64,000 nucleotides of DNA from Listeria seeligeri serovar 1/2b str. SLCC3954 (GTDB lineage: Bacteria; Bacillota; Bacilli; Lactobacillales; Listeriaceae), in contig NC_013891.1 in assembly GCF_000027145.1 (NCBI RefSeq), positions 744,001 to 808,000 on the forward strand, given 5' to 3'. This document shows positions 63,659-64,000 of this stretch, piece by piece. A program made the position numbers and the translations under genes. The stretch's first letter is position 1; each line of letters starts with the position of its first letter. Below the pieces are notes generated by a model. The model saw nothing but the letters and a program-made list of their open reading frames with translations, searched no databases and had not been told where the DNA came from.

Positions 63659-64000
63659 ATGAAGAAATTTTCACGCTTCATACTTACGTTGGCAATCGCC
63701 TGTGTTGCCATATTTATTTTCACAGGAAACGGGTTAGATGCCAAAGCGGCAGAAAAAACTTATTTAATTGGAACAGATACAACCTTCGCACCTTTTGAAT
63801 ATGAGGAAAACGGTGAGCAAGTTGGGATTGACATGGACATCTTAAAAGCCATTGCCAAAGACCAAAATTTTAAATATGAAATTAAAGCAATGGGGTTCAA
63901 TGCAGCCGTTCAAGCGCTAGAATCCAATCAAGTAGATGGAGTTATTGCTGGAATGAGCATTACAGATGAGCGAAAACAAAAATTCGACTTCTCTGATCCT
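63659..64000 (+). CDS. Amino-acid (glutamine-type) ABC transporter, solute-binding part, truncated by window end
   Basis: The first 114 codons are visible. An N-terminal hydrophobic segment (~8-24) is followed by a SBP_bac_3 domain start: YLIGTDTTFAPFEYEENGEQ, GIDMDILKAIA, GVIAGMSITDERKQKFDFSDP. These define polar amino-acid binding proteins. There is no lipobox cysteine, which fits a fused binding-protein/permease of the GlnP kind known in Listeria; the rest lies outside. AGGGAGGA precedes the ATG. Confidence 0.9.
   Translation, partial: MKKFSRFILTLAIACVAIFIFTGNGLDAKAAEKTYLIGTDTTFAPFEYEENGEQVGIDMDILKAIAKDQNFKYEIKAMGFNAAVQALESNQVDGVIAGMSITDERKQKFDFSDP

Overview
The window is low-GC Firmicute DNA with strong AGGAGG-type ribosome binding sites, many TTG starts, LPXTG surface proteins with internalin-type leucine-rich repeats (LRRs), and a PrfA-type box in front of a hexose-phosphate transporter. 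This points to a pathogenic Listeria. The gene order (pot operon, carbonic anhydrase, ROK kinase, fabK-like gene, HMG-CoA reductase, nifJ, fbp, hpt, calcium ATPase, S-box metE-like gene) matches my memory of the lmo0806-lmo0847 stretch of L. monocytogenes. The species is not proven; the tandem small secreted LRR proteins and extra giant adhesins make L. ivanovii or a close relative a reasonable guess.

Layout. 1-612: 3' end of an LPXTG adhesin. 830-5163: a cupin-type regulator followed by potABCD (polyamine uptake). 5293-7613: carbonic anhydrase, a single-domain alarmone-hydrolase-like HD protein and a ROK sugar kinase. 7721-11609: four genes closely matching HssR, HssS, HrtB and HrtA (heme sensing and heme efflux). 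11792-20437: housekeeping and transport genes, including FabK-type enoyl-ACP reductase, a P-type ATPase, an LppM-like lipoprotein, and a MerR regulator divergent from an aldo/keto reductase. 20516-32981: a surface-protein island on the minus strand with two giant paralogous adhesins (2290 and 1717 residues) and the relic of a third. 32982-33464 is a degenerate gap.

33465-45227: an AlkZ-like protein next to HMG-CoA reductase, an acetyltransferase/LysR pair, a Na/phosphate cotransporter, pyruvate:flavodoxin oxidoreductase and class III fructose-1,6-bisphosphatase. 45340-48849: an AEC permease, a pair of small secreted LRR proteins and PsiE. 48939-52476: an ABC exporter that appears to start at ATT, then hpt under a PrfA box. 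52647-56496: two regulator/transporter pairs (MarR/MFS and LysR/EamA). 56662-64000: calcium ATPase, HAD phosphatase, DUF1294, RidA, a SAM-riboswitch-controlled MetE-like gene, a truncated UvrC-like protein and the start of an amino-acid ABC transporter gene.

The most unusual part is the adhesin island. The two neighbours share one architecture but have expanded different modules: 22 Ig-like repeats of 240 bp in one, and a five-copy 516-bp LRR block in the other. One has a sigma-B-type promoter. The other begins 27 bp after the sorting-signal relic. Host-facing control is also visible as the PrfA box at hpt, the heme module and the secreted LRR twins.
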